Assembly (NCBI GenBank): GCA_023387985.1
Contig: JAEWHC010000005.1
Coordinates: 372,001 to 436,000 of the forward strand
Source: Bacteroidota bacterium
GTDB lineage: Bacteria; Bacteroidota; Bacteroidia; Chitinophagales; Chitinophagaceae
DNA length: 64,000 bases
Direction: 5' to 3'
Below the pieces are notes generated by a model. It had not been told where the DNA came from. It made no database searches and saw only the letters and a list, made by a program, of their open reading frames with translations. The first letter of the stretch is position 1. Each line of letters starts with the position of its first letter. This document shows positions 44,578-53,004 of this stretch, piece after piece. The translations under genes were made by a program, and so were the position numbers.

Positions 44578-45672
44578 CTACTGCGATTTTCGCCGTACAT
44601 GGGGCACCAGCCTAAGGCTTTTCTGCAGCAATTGTTTCATGGTGGTTTTTACCAGGTTGCCCATCGTGGTGCATTTCAAGAAAGCCGGATTCATGAAATA
44701 ATCAGCGAGTTCAGTTTTCAGTTGTTCAATTTTTTCCGGAGTGCTTATTTCATCTTCGGCCATTATGTCGAGCAACTCTTTCAGCCGGTAACGTGCGGCA
44801 ACCATCCGGAATGCCATCTGCGAACGCTCTTCCACCTGGTACTGTTCGATGGTGTCCGCATTCAGGTTCTCCAGCACGATTTTTACGAGCGGATAATTTT
44901 CTTTCAGAAATTGCGGGAGGTATAGGTTTTTGCGGCTTTCATAACTCTGCTGGTCAAAATCAATAGCCCTTATCCTTATCTGGTGATCTTCAACATCGGG
45001 AATTACATTTACTACAAAATTGTAGCTGCGCATATCACCGAGCAGGCGGACAAAACAACGTTCATTGAACTTCACAAATTCCTTGGCAAGCCGTATGCGG
45101 TTAAGGTTACCATCCTTCAGGTATTCATCCACAAATACATCGCCCGGTATGCCAATGATGTGTTCTTCCACAAGCGTGTTGTGGTGGGTAAAAAAAGTGA
45201 TCCGGTTTGGGGAAAGTATGTGCTCCAGTTCGAGCCCGTAAATCCGCGACGCGTCCGCGATTTTTACATAGTAATGGTCATAATTGTCATTGTACTTATT
45301 TATGATCCGGATACGGAAAGGCTGTGAATTTCCAAAGCGGCAAAAATCAATCCTTGCAAGGTCCAGTTGAGGAATATAGGAAAAATCTCCTTCCATTCGC
45401 AGCGTCGCATAGGTATCGAGCAAAACGCTCCGCAAATAGTCCCATTCACGCCCATCATAACTTACGCTTTCCCACATGGTCAGATTGCCGGCTTTATCCT
45501 TCAGCGGTACCGAATAAGAAAACCGGATGAGATCTGCATATTCCACCATGGTTTTCTTCTCCCTGCCGTGCTTGGCCAGGTAGGTCCGCAATTGCGGAGA
45601 GATGGGATACATCGGCTTTTTTCTCGATGGTTTGATTGGCGCGGTTTCCTGGAACAGATCTGGAAATATCAT
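44578..45672 (-). CDS. Uncharacterised protein with kinase-like motifs
   Basis: A 364-residue cytosolic protein; ATG at 45672 is chosen over a TTG at 45681. I do not recognise a named family. From about 130 onward it shows a pattern reminiscent of the aminoglycoside-phosphotransferase/kinase fold: DHYYVKIADASRIYGLELEH (a Val-Lys strand), then FVRLLGDMRSYNFVVNVIPD, similar to the Gly-Asp-x4-Asn catalytic loop, and IRAIDFDQQSYE, similar to the DFG/IDF metal motif. Sequence between these is conserved-looking and highly charged. A small-molecule kinase function is inference from three motifs only. It is convergent with the long LOG gene, ten bases away, and divergent from gpmI. Confidence 0.6.
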   Translation of the reverse strand: MIFPDLFQETAPIKPSRKKPMYPISPQLRTYLAKHGREKKTMVEYADLIRFSYSVPLKDKAGNLTMWESVSYDGREWDYLRSVLLDTYATLRMEGDFSYIPQLDLARIDFCRFGNSQPFRIRIINKYNDNYDHYYVKIADASRIYGLELEHILSPNRITFFTHHNTLVEEHIIGIPGDVFVDEYLKDGNLNRIRLAKEFVKFNERCFVRLLGDMRSYNFVVNVIPDVEDHQIRIRAIDFDQQSYESRKNLYLPQFLKENYPLVKIVLENLNADTIEQYQVEERSQMAFRMVAARYRLKELLDIMAEDEISTPEKIEQLKTELADYFMNPAFLKCTTMGNLVKTTMKQLLQKSLRLVPHVRRKSQ

Positions 45673-45792
45673 GGTAAACAAAAATAAGGAATCACGGTTT
45701 CAGATGAAATGAGTTTGCTCATAAACCCTGTTGACCCTGGCAATTGAAGATCATTCTGATATCCTTTTAAAATGTGCTCCGCATTAATGCAG

Positions 45793-45800
45793 TAAATTTG
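45793..45800 (+). promoter_or_regulatory. Bacteroidota -7 promoter box for gpmI
   Basis: TAAATTTG, an exact TAnnTTTG match, ends 20 bases before the gpmI ATG. No clear TTTG at the -33 spacing. Confidence 0.5.
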
Positions 45801-45820
45801 CGGGCTAAGAAATAAAGATT

Positions 45821-47347
45821 ATGAAAAAGGCAATGCTCATTGTTATGGATGGCTGGGGACTGGGCCAGGTTGAGGGATCCGATGCCATCCGTGCCGCAAA
45901 CACTCCATTTGTCGACAGCTTGTACTCAAAATATCCAAACACTACCTTAACGACCTGCGGTGAAGCCGTTGGTTTGCCCGAAGGGCAGATGGGCAATAGT
46001 GAGGTAGGGCATTTAAACCTTGGCGCTGGCCGTGTGGTCTACCAGGAACTGCAACGCATCAACGTGGCCATCCGAGAAGGTGAATTTCAGAAAAATATCG
46101 CATTGCTTCGCAGCATTCAATATGCGAAAGATAACCATACGGCCCTCCATTTGCTGGGACTGGTGAGCAATGGCGGTGTACACAGCCACATCAATCACCT
46201 GAAGTCGATCCTGGATGTGTGTAAGCAGTACGGGCTTGAAAAAGTTTATATTCACGCCTTTATGGACGGACGGGACTGCGATCCCAAAAGCGGCCTGGGT
46301 TTTATGGAAGAGTTGCAGCAGCACGTCAAAATTTCAACGGGAAAAATTGCTACGGTAAGCGGACGATATTATGCCATGGACCGCGACAAGCGATGGGAAA
46401 GGGTGAAACTGGCTTATGATGCTATGGTGCACGGCATTGGCGAAAAAGCATCCAACGGAACCGAAGCGGTGGCCAACAGTTATGCGAAAGACATAACGGA
46501 TGAATTTATTTTGCCCACGGTCATTATCGATTCGGAAGGCAAGCCCACGGCAACCATCAGGGAAAATGATTCGGTACTGGTCTTTAACTTCCGTACCGAC
46601 CGCTGCCGCGAGATCACCCAGGTACTCACACAAATGGAATTGCCCGAACAAAACATGCGCTCCCTGAATTTGTTTTATACCACCATGACGGAGTATGATA
46701 AAACCTATCAGAACGTTCATGTAATTTTTGATAACGACAACCTCACTAATACCATTGGAGAAGTTGTAGCCAGCCAGGGGCTGAAACAGATCCGGATTGC
46801 TGAAACAGAAAAATATCCACACGTCACGTTCTTTTTTTCCGGAGGAAGAGAAAAAGAATTTGAAGGCGAAAAGCGGATTATCGTTCAAAGCCCGAGAGTG
46901 GCAACCTATGACCTGCAACCGGAAATGAGTGCCCGTGAAGTGACGGCTGTTCTGCTGCCGGAGATCGCTACCGGTGAATATGCTTTCATCTGCCTCAATT
47001 TTGCCAATGCCGATATGGTGGGGCATACCGGTGTTTGGGATGCAGCAATTACCGCTGTTGAAACGGTGGATGATTGCGTAAGACAGGTGGTCACTTCCGC
47101 CCTTGAACAGGATTATACCATTTTTCTGACTGCCGACCACGGCAACAGCGACTATCTCATTAATGCCGATGGCAGCCCGAATACTGCACATACCCTGAAT
47201 CCGGTTCCCTTGTTTGTGATCAGCAATTGGTGGAAAGGATCTGTATCGGAAGGAAAACTTGGCGATATTGCCCCCAGCATGCTGCATTTAATGGGAGTAG
47301 CTATTCCCTCTCAAATGACAGGAAATATTCTGGTGCATAACGGATAA
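45821..47347 (+). CDS. gpmI: 2,3-bisphosphoglycerate-independent phosphoglycerate mutase
   Basis: A 508-residue glycolytic/gluconeogenic enzyme that interconverts 3- and 2-phosphoglycerate with Mn2+. Metal-binding Asp10 is in IVMDGWGLG and the nucleophile Ser60 in GQMGNSEVGHLNLGAGR. Further conserved pieces: GGVHSHINHLKSIL, HAFMDGRDCDPKSG, VSGRYYAMDRDKRWERVK, FNFRTDRCREITQ, and the C-terminal metal motifs NFANADMVGHTG, TADHGNSDYL and AHTLNPVPLF. Full family length. Strong promoter-like box upstream. A heme-binding protein gene follows after nine bases. Confidence 0.97.
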   Translation: MKKAMLIVMDGWGLGQVEGSDAIRAANTPFVDSLYSKYPNTTLTTCGEAVGLPEGQMGNSEVGHLNLGAGRVVYQELQRINVAIREGEFQKNIALLRSIQYAKDNHTALHLLGLVSNGGVHSHINHLKSILDVCKQYGLEKVYIHAFMDGRDCDPKSGLGFMEELQQHVKISTGKIATVSGRYYAMDRDKRWERVKLAYDAMVHGIGEKASNGTEAVANSYAKDITDEFILPTVIIDSEGKPTATIRENDSVLVFNFRTDRCREITQVLTQMELPEQNMRSLNLFYTTMTEYDKTYQNVHVIFDNDNLTNTIGEVVASQGLKQIRIAETEKYPHVTFFFSGGREKEFEGEKRIIVQSPRVATYDLQPEMSAREVTAVLLPEIATGEYAFICLNFANADMVGHTGVWDAAITAVETVDDCVRQVVTSALEQDYTIFLTADHGNSDYLINADGSPNTAHTLNPVPLFVISNWWKGSVSEGKLGDIAPSMLHLMGVAIPSQMTGNILVHNG

Positions 47348-47356
47348 ATTTGTTGC

Positions 47357-47881
47357 ATGAGCGAAACAAGGGAGGAAATAACTCGAAAAAGCCGGTGGCC
47401 GCTTATCAAAACCATTTTGATTATCCTGTTTTTGCTGCTGGTAGGCATCCAGTTTTTGCAGCCCTCCAAAGACAATCAGAATGCGGATATGCGCAATGCA
47501 ATGGACAAGGCCGTGGAGTTGCCCGATGAAGTGAATCGTATCCTCCGTAAGTCTTGCTACGATTGCCACAGCAATTACACCAATTATCCCTGGTATTCAA
47601 ACATTCAACCCGGCGGATGGCTCATGGATCGCGACATCCGGAATGGTAAAGCCCGTTTAAATTTTCAAACCTTTGCCACCGTGCAACCTGAAGGCAATTA
47701 TAAAACCCGAGAAGCCTACCAGCGGCATTTGCTTGAAGAAATTGCCAAAGTGACTTCAGAAGGGGAAATGCCATTGAAAGCTTATATGCTATTGCATGAA
47801 GAAGCCCGCATATCGGATGCTGAACGAAAAATTGTGGCTGATTGGGCCAGGAAAGCAGCCTCAGAAATAATCGAACCGTAA
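47357..47881 (+). CDS. Heme-binding domain protein with a single c-type heme motif
   Basis: A 174-residue membrane-anchored protein. A helix at about 18-33 (IKTILIILFLLLVGIQFLQP) is followed by a periplasmic domain with one Cys67-Tyr-Asp-Cys70-His71 motif in RKSCYDCHSNYTNYPWYSNI, the mark of the Bacteroidota 'haem-binding domain' (DUF4405/cytochrome-P460-like neighbours). The later part, KVTSEGEMPLKAYMLLHEEA, could supply the distal ligand Met. It lies between gpmI and a TonB-dependent receptor gene in the same direction; a role in electron transfer or heme handling is likely. Confidence 0.85.
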   Translation: MSETREEITRKSRWPLIKTILIILFLLLVGIQFLQPSKDNQNADMRNAMDKAVELPDEVNRILRKSCYDCHSNYTNYPWYSNIQPGGWLMDRDIRNGKARLNFQTFATVQPEGNYKTREAYQRHLLEEIAKVTSEGEMPLKAYMLLHEEARISDAERKIVADWARKAASEIIEP

Positions 47882-47913
47882 ATTAGCCATTCTAATAATT
47901 GCTGAACGAATTC

Positions 47914-50136
47914 ATGAACCGAACAGGATTTGTTTTTGCGGTGCTCTTCCTTTTTCTGGCAGATTCCATATTTGGGCAGAAACCGCCTGTATTTCAACCC
48001 GAAGGGGATTCATCCCTTGCAGAAGTCGTGATTACGGCAACCAAATTTAATGAGAAACGCAAGCATATCGTTCAACGCATTGATGTAATCACCCGCTCCT
48101 CCATTGAACTGGCCAACACGCCAACCACGGGTGATCTGCTTCAATATACCGGTCGTGTATTTGTGCAGAAAAGTCAGCTGGGTGGGAGCAGCCCGAATAT
48201 TCGCGGTTTTGAAGCAAGCCGTATTTTGCTGATGGTGGACGGCATACGAATGAATAATGCCATTTACCGTTCGGGGCATTTACAAAATGTGATCACCATT
48301 GACCAGAATATGCTTGAACGTGCGGAAGTGATTTTTGGCCCCGGAAGTACCTTGCATGGCAGCGATGCCCTGGGTGGTGTGGTGGCTTTTAAAACCATCG
48401 ACCCGCGGCTGGCCAACGAAAAAGGCAAAACCATTTGGAAAGGAAGCACTTCGGCCCGTTATGGTTCCGCGGCCAACGAAAAATCATTGCATGTGCACAA
48501 TAGTATAGGTGGCCTTAAGTGGGGAGCTTTGGTTGGCGTAACCGTAAGTGATTTTGGTGATTTGAAAATGGGCAGTCGCTACCCGGAAAAATATCCGGAT
48601 TTCGGACGCCGGCGTTCTTATGCCGGCCGCATAAATGGCCGTGATACCATTCTCGCAAATCCGGATGACCGTATTCAAATATTCAGTGGCTACCGGCAAT
48701 ATGATCTTACTGCAAAACTGCTCTATCAGCCCAAGGCCAATCAGCAGCACCTGATCAATATTCAGTACAGCAACAGCTCTGACATTCCCCGGTACGATCG
48801 CCTTCAGGATACCCGGAATGGAAGACTGCGGTATGCCGAATGGTATTATGGTCCGCAAAAAAGAGCCCTTTACGCTTATACCTATACCCGGCGTTTGCAT
48901 GCCTGGTTCAATGATCTGCGCATCACGGCAAGTTACCAGGATGTTGAGGAAAGCCGCTACCAGCGGGAGCTCTTCAATCCCTTGCGGCAAAACCGGATAG
49001 AGAACCTTGGCGTCGGCGGATTTTATTTCGACCTGCGCAAATTCTGGAAGAACCACGAATTGCATACCGGCCTGGATTTTCAATGGAACAACGTAACGTC
49101 CCGGGCATTTACGCTGGATATTATAACCGCGGAAACCGGAAAACTTGACACAAGATATCCTGAAAAAAACAGTTTCCATTCTTACGCGGCGTATTTTCAG
49201 CACTTGTATAAATTCCCGGGAAATAAACTCGTGCTAAATGATGGCATAAGGGTACAGACCAATTTTCTCCGCAGCCAGGTGTTGGATTCCACCACGTCTT
49301 TCAGGCCGTTTACCGATCTGAGGCAAAAACCCGCAGGTTTCAGCGGTAATATTGGATTGATATATATGCCTGCAGCCGATATGCGCTTAACGGCAGGTAT
49401 CTCCACAGGCTTTCGTGCTCCAAATGTTGACGACCTGACCAAAATATTTGAAAGCAGCACTTCGGCGCGGCAACTTGTGGTACCCAACCCGGGCATTACA
49501 CCGGAGAAAACCATCAGTCCGGAAATAGGCTTTACCTGGAAACCAACGCCCGGACTTCAGTTTGAAGCCTCCGCCTTTTATACCTGGTTTCGGGATGCTA
49601 TAGTGTTGAACGTCTTTCAGGTCAATGGAAAAGATTCTATGGATTACCACGGGGTGAGGTATCAAACCCTTTCAGCACAAAATGCTGCAAAGGCGCGGTT
49701 GGCCGGTGGCAATATTTCGTTCCAACTGAAGCCTTCCACAAAATGGCTGATTGGAAGTACAGCTTCAATTACCAACGGCCGGTATTTCCGACCCGGTGGA
49801 GAAATGGTTCCGCTGGACCACATCCCTCCATTTTTCGGAAAGACCAATATCCGTTTTACGACCTCCAGGTGGTTGTTTGAAGGATGGCTGTTGTACAACG
49901 GCTGGAAAAGAATTGCGGATTATAATCCTGATGGCGAGGACAATGCGCAGTATGCCACGCCAGAGGGAATGCCTTCCTGGACAACGGTCAATTTCCGCAG
50001 TTCCTTTGCAGCTTCCGAGCTACTGACCGGGCATTTTGCCGTAGAAAACATTGCAGACCGCAATTACCGCGTATTCGCCTCCGGCCTTTCCGCACCCGGC
50101 AGAAATTTTGTTTTCAGCCTGAGGATTTCCTGGTGA
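47914..50136 (+). CDS. TonB-dependent receptor (heme/siderophore-type)
   Basis: A 740-residue outer-membrane receptor. ATG at 47914 begins a signal (MNRTGFVFAVLFLFLADSIF). A TonB box-like stretch (LAEVVITATKFNEKRKHIVQ) leads into a plug: LLQYTGRVFVQKSQLGGSSP, NIRGFEASRILLMVDGIRMN and QVEVI-like RAEVIFGPGSTLHGSDALGG. The barrel follows, with ending GRNFVFSLRISW. The plug region resembles hemoglobin/transferrin-type receptors (HmuR-like), and the preceding gene encodes a heme-binding protein, so heme or an iron chelate is a reasonable substrate. The two genes are separated by 32 bases. Inference on the substrate is moderate. Confidence 0.88.
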   Translation: MNRTGFVFAVLFLFLADSIFGQKPPVFQPEGDSSLAEVVITATKFNEKRKHIVQRIDVITRSSIELANTPTTGDLLQYTGRVFVQKSQLGGSSPNIRGFEASRILLMVDGIRMNNAIYRSGHLQNVITIDQNMLERAEVIFGPGSTLHGSDALGGVVAFKTIDPRLANEKGKTIWKGSTSARYGSAANEKSLHVHNSIGGLKWGALVGVTVSDFGDLKMGSRYPEKYPDFGRRRSYAGRINGRDTILANPDDRIQIFSGYRQYDLTAKLLYQPKANQQHLINIQYSNSSDIPRYDRLQDTRNGRLRYAEWYYGPQKRALYAYTYTRRLHAWFNDLRITASYQDVEESRYQRELFNPLRQNRIENLGVGGFYFDLRKFWKNHELHTGLDFQWNNVTSRAFTLDIITAETGKLDTRYPEKNSFHSYAAYFQHLYKFPGNKLVLNDGIRVQTNFLRSQVLDSTTSFRPFTDLRQKPAGFSGNIGLIYMPAADMRLTAGISTGFRAPNVDDLTKIFESSTSARQLVVPNPGITPEKTISPEIGFTWKPTPGLQFEASAFYTWFRDAIVLNVFQVNGKDSMDYHGVRYQTLSAQNAAKARLAGGNISFQLKPSTKWLIGSTASITNGRYFRPGGEMVPLDHIPPFFGKTNIRFTTSRWLFEGWLLYNGWKRIADYNPDGEDNAQYATPEGMPSWTTVNFRSSFAASELLTGHFAVENIADRNYRVFASGLSAPGRNFVFSLRISW

Positions 50137-50255
50137 CAATTAATTTCCGCATGATGCGAGTGTAATTTTAGCCGAAAAAACGGGTATCCGGCTGTTTTTT
50201 ATTGGTAATTTTTTTTTAGAAGCAGCATTAATTTCTCCAAATTGTCTACTTTAGT

Positions 50256-50273
50256 GTAGTTTTCTCAAACTAC
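50256..50273 (+). promoter_or_regulatory. Hairpin overlapping the sigma factor start region
   Basis: GTAGTTT-TCTC-AAACTAC is a perfect seven-base stem with a four-base loop, ending two bases before the ATG at 50276. It covers the ribosome-binding area, so it could mask translation, or it could be an operator. Confidence 0.45.
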
Positions 50274-50275
50274 GC

Positions 50276-50848
50276 ATGATAGAAGAAGTTTTGATAGAAG
50301 AATGTCTCGACGGTAACCCAATTGCCCAAAGGGAACTGTATGAATTATACAGTCCTAAAATGATGGCAGTTTGTTTCCGGTACGCCTCCAATCGCGAGGA
50401 CGCTGAGGATATGCTGCAGGAGGGTTTTATCAAAGTTTATTCTCAACTGAGTTCTTTTAAGGGAAACGGTTCGTTTGAGGGTTGGATCCGCCGGATCATC
50501 GTCAATACCTGCATCAATACATTGAAAAAGAACAGGAAATTTGACGAAGTGGTGGATATTGAGCATGCTTTTGATGCCAGTGTTAAGGAAACAGTTCACT
50601 CCCTCATCCAGGCGAAACAAGTAACCGAATGTATCCGGCTGTTGCCCACGGGTTATAAAACAGTGCTCAACTTGTATGCTATTGAAGGGTTCAGCCACAG
50701 GGAGATTGGGGAAATGCTGGATATCGCTGAAAGTACAAGCCGCAGCCAGTATACCCGTGCGAAGGCGTTGCTGGAACAAATATTGATCGACCGTAAAATC
50801 ATTCGTCAACCGGGATTAGCACAGGAGATGCTTCCCGCGTTCAGGTAA
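50276..50848 (+). CDS. RNA polymerase ECF sigma factor
   Basis: A 190-residue sigma-70 family factor. Region 2: AQRELYELYSPKMMAVCFRY, DAEDMLQEGFIKVYSQLSSF, SFEGWIRRIIVNTCINTLKK; region 4: IRLLPTGYKTVLNLYAIEGF, SHREIGEMLDIAESTSRSQY. This 'GWIRRI...NTCIN' type is common in Bacteroidota and often pairs with an outer-membrane-linked partner. The partner here is the next gene (36 bases on), a protein with an anti-sigma-like N-terminus fused to a barrel-like region. A hairpin precedes the start codon. Confidence 0.93.
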   Translation: MIEEVLIEECLDGNPIAQRELYELYSPKMMAVCFRYASNREDAEDMLQEGFIKVYSQLSSFKGNGSFEGWIRRIIVNTCINTLKKNRKFDEVVDIEHAFDASVKETVHSLIQAKQVTECIRLLPTGYKTVLNLYAIEGFSHREIGEMLDIAESTSRSQYTRAKALLEQILIDRKIIRQPGLAQEMLPAFR

Positions 50849-50883
50849 TATCTCCTCAGACCAAAACTAAAAACATTCACGCC

Positions 50884-52296
50884 GTGAAAAGGTATCAACA
50901 TCCGCAAAACTTTGAGTCTTACCTCCGGGAGACCACAGACGGGTTGCGTATGTATCCGAATGACCGGGTATGGCGGAATATCAATAAACAGATCAAACCT
51001 TCCACACGCTGGCCATCTCTTTATATCAGTGCCCTGGTCATCTGCCTGATGGTACTGACCAGCATTCTGTTTGTGAAGCCAGATGAGAACCTGTTCTCCC
51101 AGGAACGTGGTGCAGCTAATGCCGCGGTACTTACCGCAACCCAAAAAATTACCACATCACCTAACGTACCATTTGTTGACCTGGATAATTTTAACCGCAC
51201 CCCCGTTGCCCACCCCGATCTGCTTGTGAAAAATACAGTAAGCGATGTAATTGGCAAACCTGATGGTGAACAAGAAACCGTTCAGCATCTGCAGCGGATT
51301 TCTCAAACTTCTGAAGCCCTGCAAACCATTGCTGCCGCCGGGCCGGCAATTGCTATCGAATTGCGCGATGTGGCCCCGGTACCGGTTGCTGAAGAGCTTA
51401 TTCAAAAGTTCCGACCCAGGCTTCACCTGAACGAAAATCCGGCCTTCACCGCCCAACAAAAGGATTTGGCAACCTCCGACAACCTTACACGCCTTCCGCA
51501 ACCAGGTCTGCAAACCGTTGACCAATTGGCAAATGCCCGCATAACAATGGATTTGAGTAAACCGGCAAACCGCTGGAAAACCTATTTCTACTTTGCACCA
51601 ACCATTAGCTACCGAATGCTGAAAGAAGAACCTGTTATGCAGCCTGGTAATTCCATGATCCTCAATCCACGAAATCTTGATATTAAACGGCTGGTCAATC
51701 ACCGCCCGGCCGTGGGTGTTGAAATTGGTACTTCATTTGCCCGGAACATTACCAGAAATGTACTTTTCAATACTGGGCTGGTGCTTGGTTACCGCAATTA
51801 TGTGATCAGTGCATTCAAGAGCCCGTCCAGCAGCCTGACCGATCTTACCCTGAACCATGGCAACCGAATCGATACGCTATCTGTTTATACCGAACTGAAC
51901 AATTTCAATGGCAGCCAACCCCGCTCGCTCAACAGCAGTGCTTTCCAGATAGGAATTCCAATTGGATTGATGGTACAACTTGGCGAAGTTGGCAATACCT
52001 CGGTTTTGCTTTCTGCTAACCTGCAGCCCACAGCCAACCTGAGCAAAGCGGGCTGGATGATCAGCACAGATCACAGCCATTACGTAAATATGCCGGATAT
52101 GATGCGGAAGTTCAACGTGAATAGCGGCATTGGTATTTATTTCCAGGTCAATCCAAAAAATTCAACATACTCATGGCAGTTTGGTCCTCAACTGCGTTAT
52201 CAAACCCTTTCAAGCGCCATTTCAGCGTACCCGGTACGGGAGCATCCCATAGATTATGGCTTCCGCATTGCCCTTGGACAACAGGCTAAAAATTAA
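50884..52296 (+). CDS. Membrane-anchored beta-barrel-like protein, putative sigma-factor partner
   Basis: A 470-residue protein starting at GTG 50884 (MKRYQHPQNFESYLRETTDG). The cytoplasmic N-terminus of about 45 residues (RMYPNDRVWRNINKQIK) is followed by one helix at about 47-65 (LYISALVICLMVLTSILFV), a periplasmic linker of about 160 residues rich in Ala/Thr/Pro, and a C-terminal region of about 270 residues with barrel-like strands (KTYFYFAPTISYRMLKEEPV, FNTGLVLGYRNYVISAF, YSWQFGPQLRYQTLSSAIS, PIDYGFRIALGQ). An inner-membrane helix joined to outer-membrane-like strands is unusual. It follows an ECF sigma gene and probably controls it. Confidence 0.68.
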   Translation: MKRYQHPQNFESYLRETTDGLRMYPNDRVWRNINKQIKPSTRWPSLYISALVICLMVLTSILFVKPDENLFSQERGAANAAVLTATQKITTSPNVPFVDLDNFNRTPVAHPDLLVKNTVSDVIGKPDGEQETVQHLQRISQTSEALQTIAAAGPAIAIELRDVAPVPVAEELIQKFRPRLHLNENPAFTAQQKDLATSDNLTRLPQPGLQTVDQLANARITMDLSKPANRWKTYFYFAPTISYRMLKEEPVMQPGNSMILNPRNLDIKRLVNHRPAVGVEIGTSFARNITRNVLFNTGLVLGYRNYVISAFKSPSSSLTDLTLNHGNRIDTLSVYTELNNFNGSQPRSLNSSAFQIGIPIGLMVQLGEVGNTSVLLSANLQPTANLSKAGWMISTDHSHYVNMPDMMRKFNVNSGIGIYFQVNPKNSTYSWQFGPQLRYQTLSSAISAYPVREHPIDYGFRIALGQQAKN

Positions 52297-52371
52297 GGTT
52301 TAGCAAACCCAAAGACCGGCTGAATTCGTTTACCTTGCTGCGGGTAAGCCATCGCGGCTAATTTTCTGTAC

Positions 52372-52989
52372 ATGAAAAAAATTTTATTGTTGATGGTTAT
52401 TGCCGGAACAATTGCCGCATGCAATACCGGCAAAAACCGTGGTGCGAATGAAACCGGATCTTCTTTTGGGGCCGATTCAGGATTTGATGGCAATTTCTAT
52501 CCGTTTCCCCAATACCTGGAGGGACAACTGGCTTATGTGGATTCGATGCCTTTTGCGCTTGAAATGATCCGGACATTGAATGGCCGGACCGTAGATAGCA
52601 GTTATGTTGACAGGCAGTTGCTGCACCGGGATATTGAACCGTTTTTTGAGGAAGACCCCAATAATGATGAATTGAAAAAACATTTTAAAGAAAATGCATT
52701 TGAAGACCTGTCGGTGGATGCCATAACATTTTCCATTGTGGCCCTGGCAGAAAAAACCAAACTTCGCCAGGCCGATATTTTGCTCGACCCTGCCACCCAA
52801 AGGGTAAAAACCGTAAATATCCGCAGAGCTTTCACCCGGGGAGACAGCAGCGTATTTCAGAACCTGCTTTGGGTGCACAATTACCGATGCCAGCTCGTGG
52901 AGGAGATCAAATTGCAAAACGGCGAAAATCTTCAACGCATTACCAGGTATACCTGGGATGCCCCCCCTGGAGATTCGTTCGTGGATTAG
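52372..52989 (+). CDS. Hypothetical lipoprotein
   Basis: A 205-residue lipoprotein (signal MKKILLLMVIAGTIAAC, Cys17). The mature part opens with a Gly/Ser/Asn-rich linker, then contains LEGQLAYVDSMPFALEMIRT, YVDRQLLHRDIEPFFEEDPN and VFQNLLWVHNYRCQLVEEIK. It has a soluble alpha/beta appearance, without a recognised domain; similar proteins are found only in Bacteroidota as far as I can judge. It is followed by uvrC after 15 bases, apparently in the same transcript, although a functional link is unlikely. Confidence 0.68.
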   Translation: MKKILLLMVIAGTIAACNTGKNRGANETGSSFGADSGFDGNFYPFPQYLEGQLAYVDSMPFALEMIRTLNGRTVDSSYVDRQLLHRDIEPFFEEDPNNDELKKHFKENAFEDLSVDAITFSIVALAEKTKLRQADILLDPATQRVKTVNIRRAFTRGDSSVFQNLLWVHNYRCQLVEEIKLQNGENLQRITRYTWDAPPGDSFVD

Positions 52990-53004
52990 AAAAGTGGAAA
53001 GGAA

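Noticed and set aside
46334..47287. 317-codon open frame antisense to gpmI
   Set aside because: Opposite a clear phosphoglycerate mutase gene; composition follows the codon structure of gpmI.
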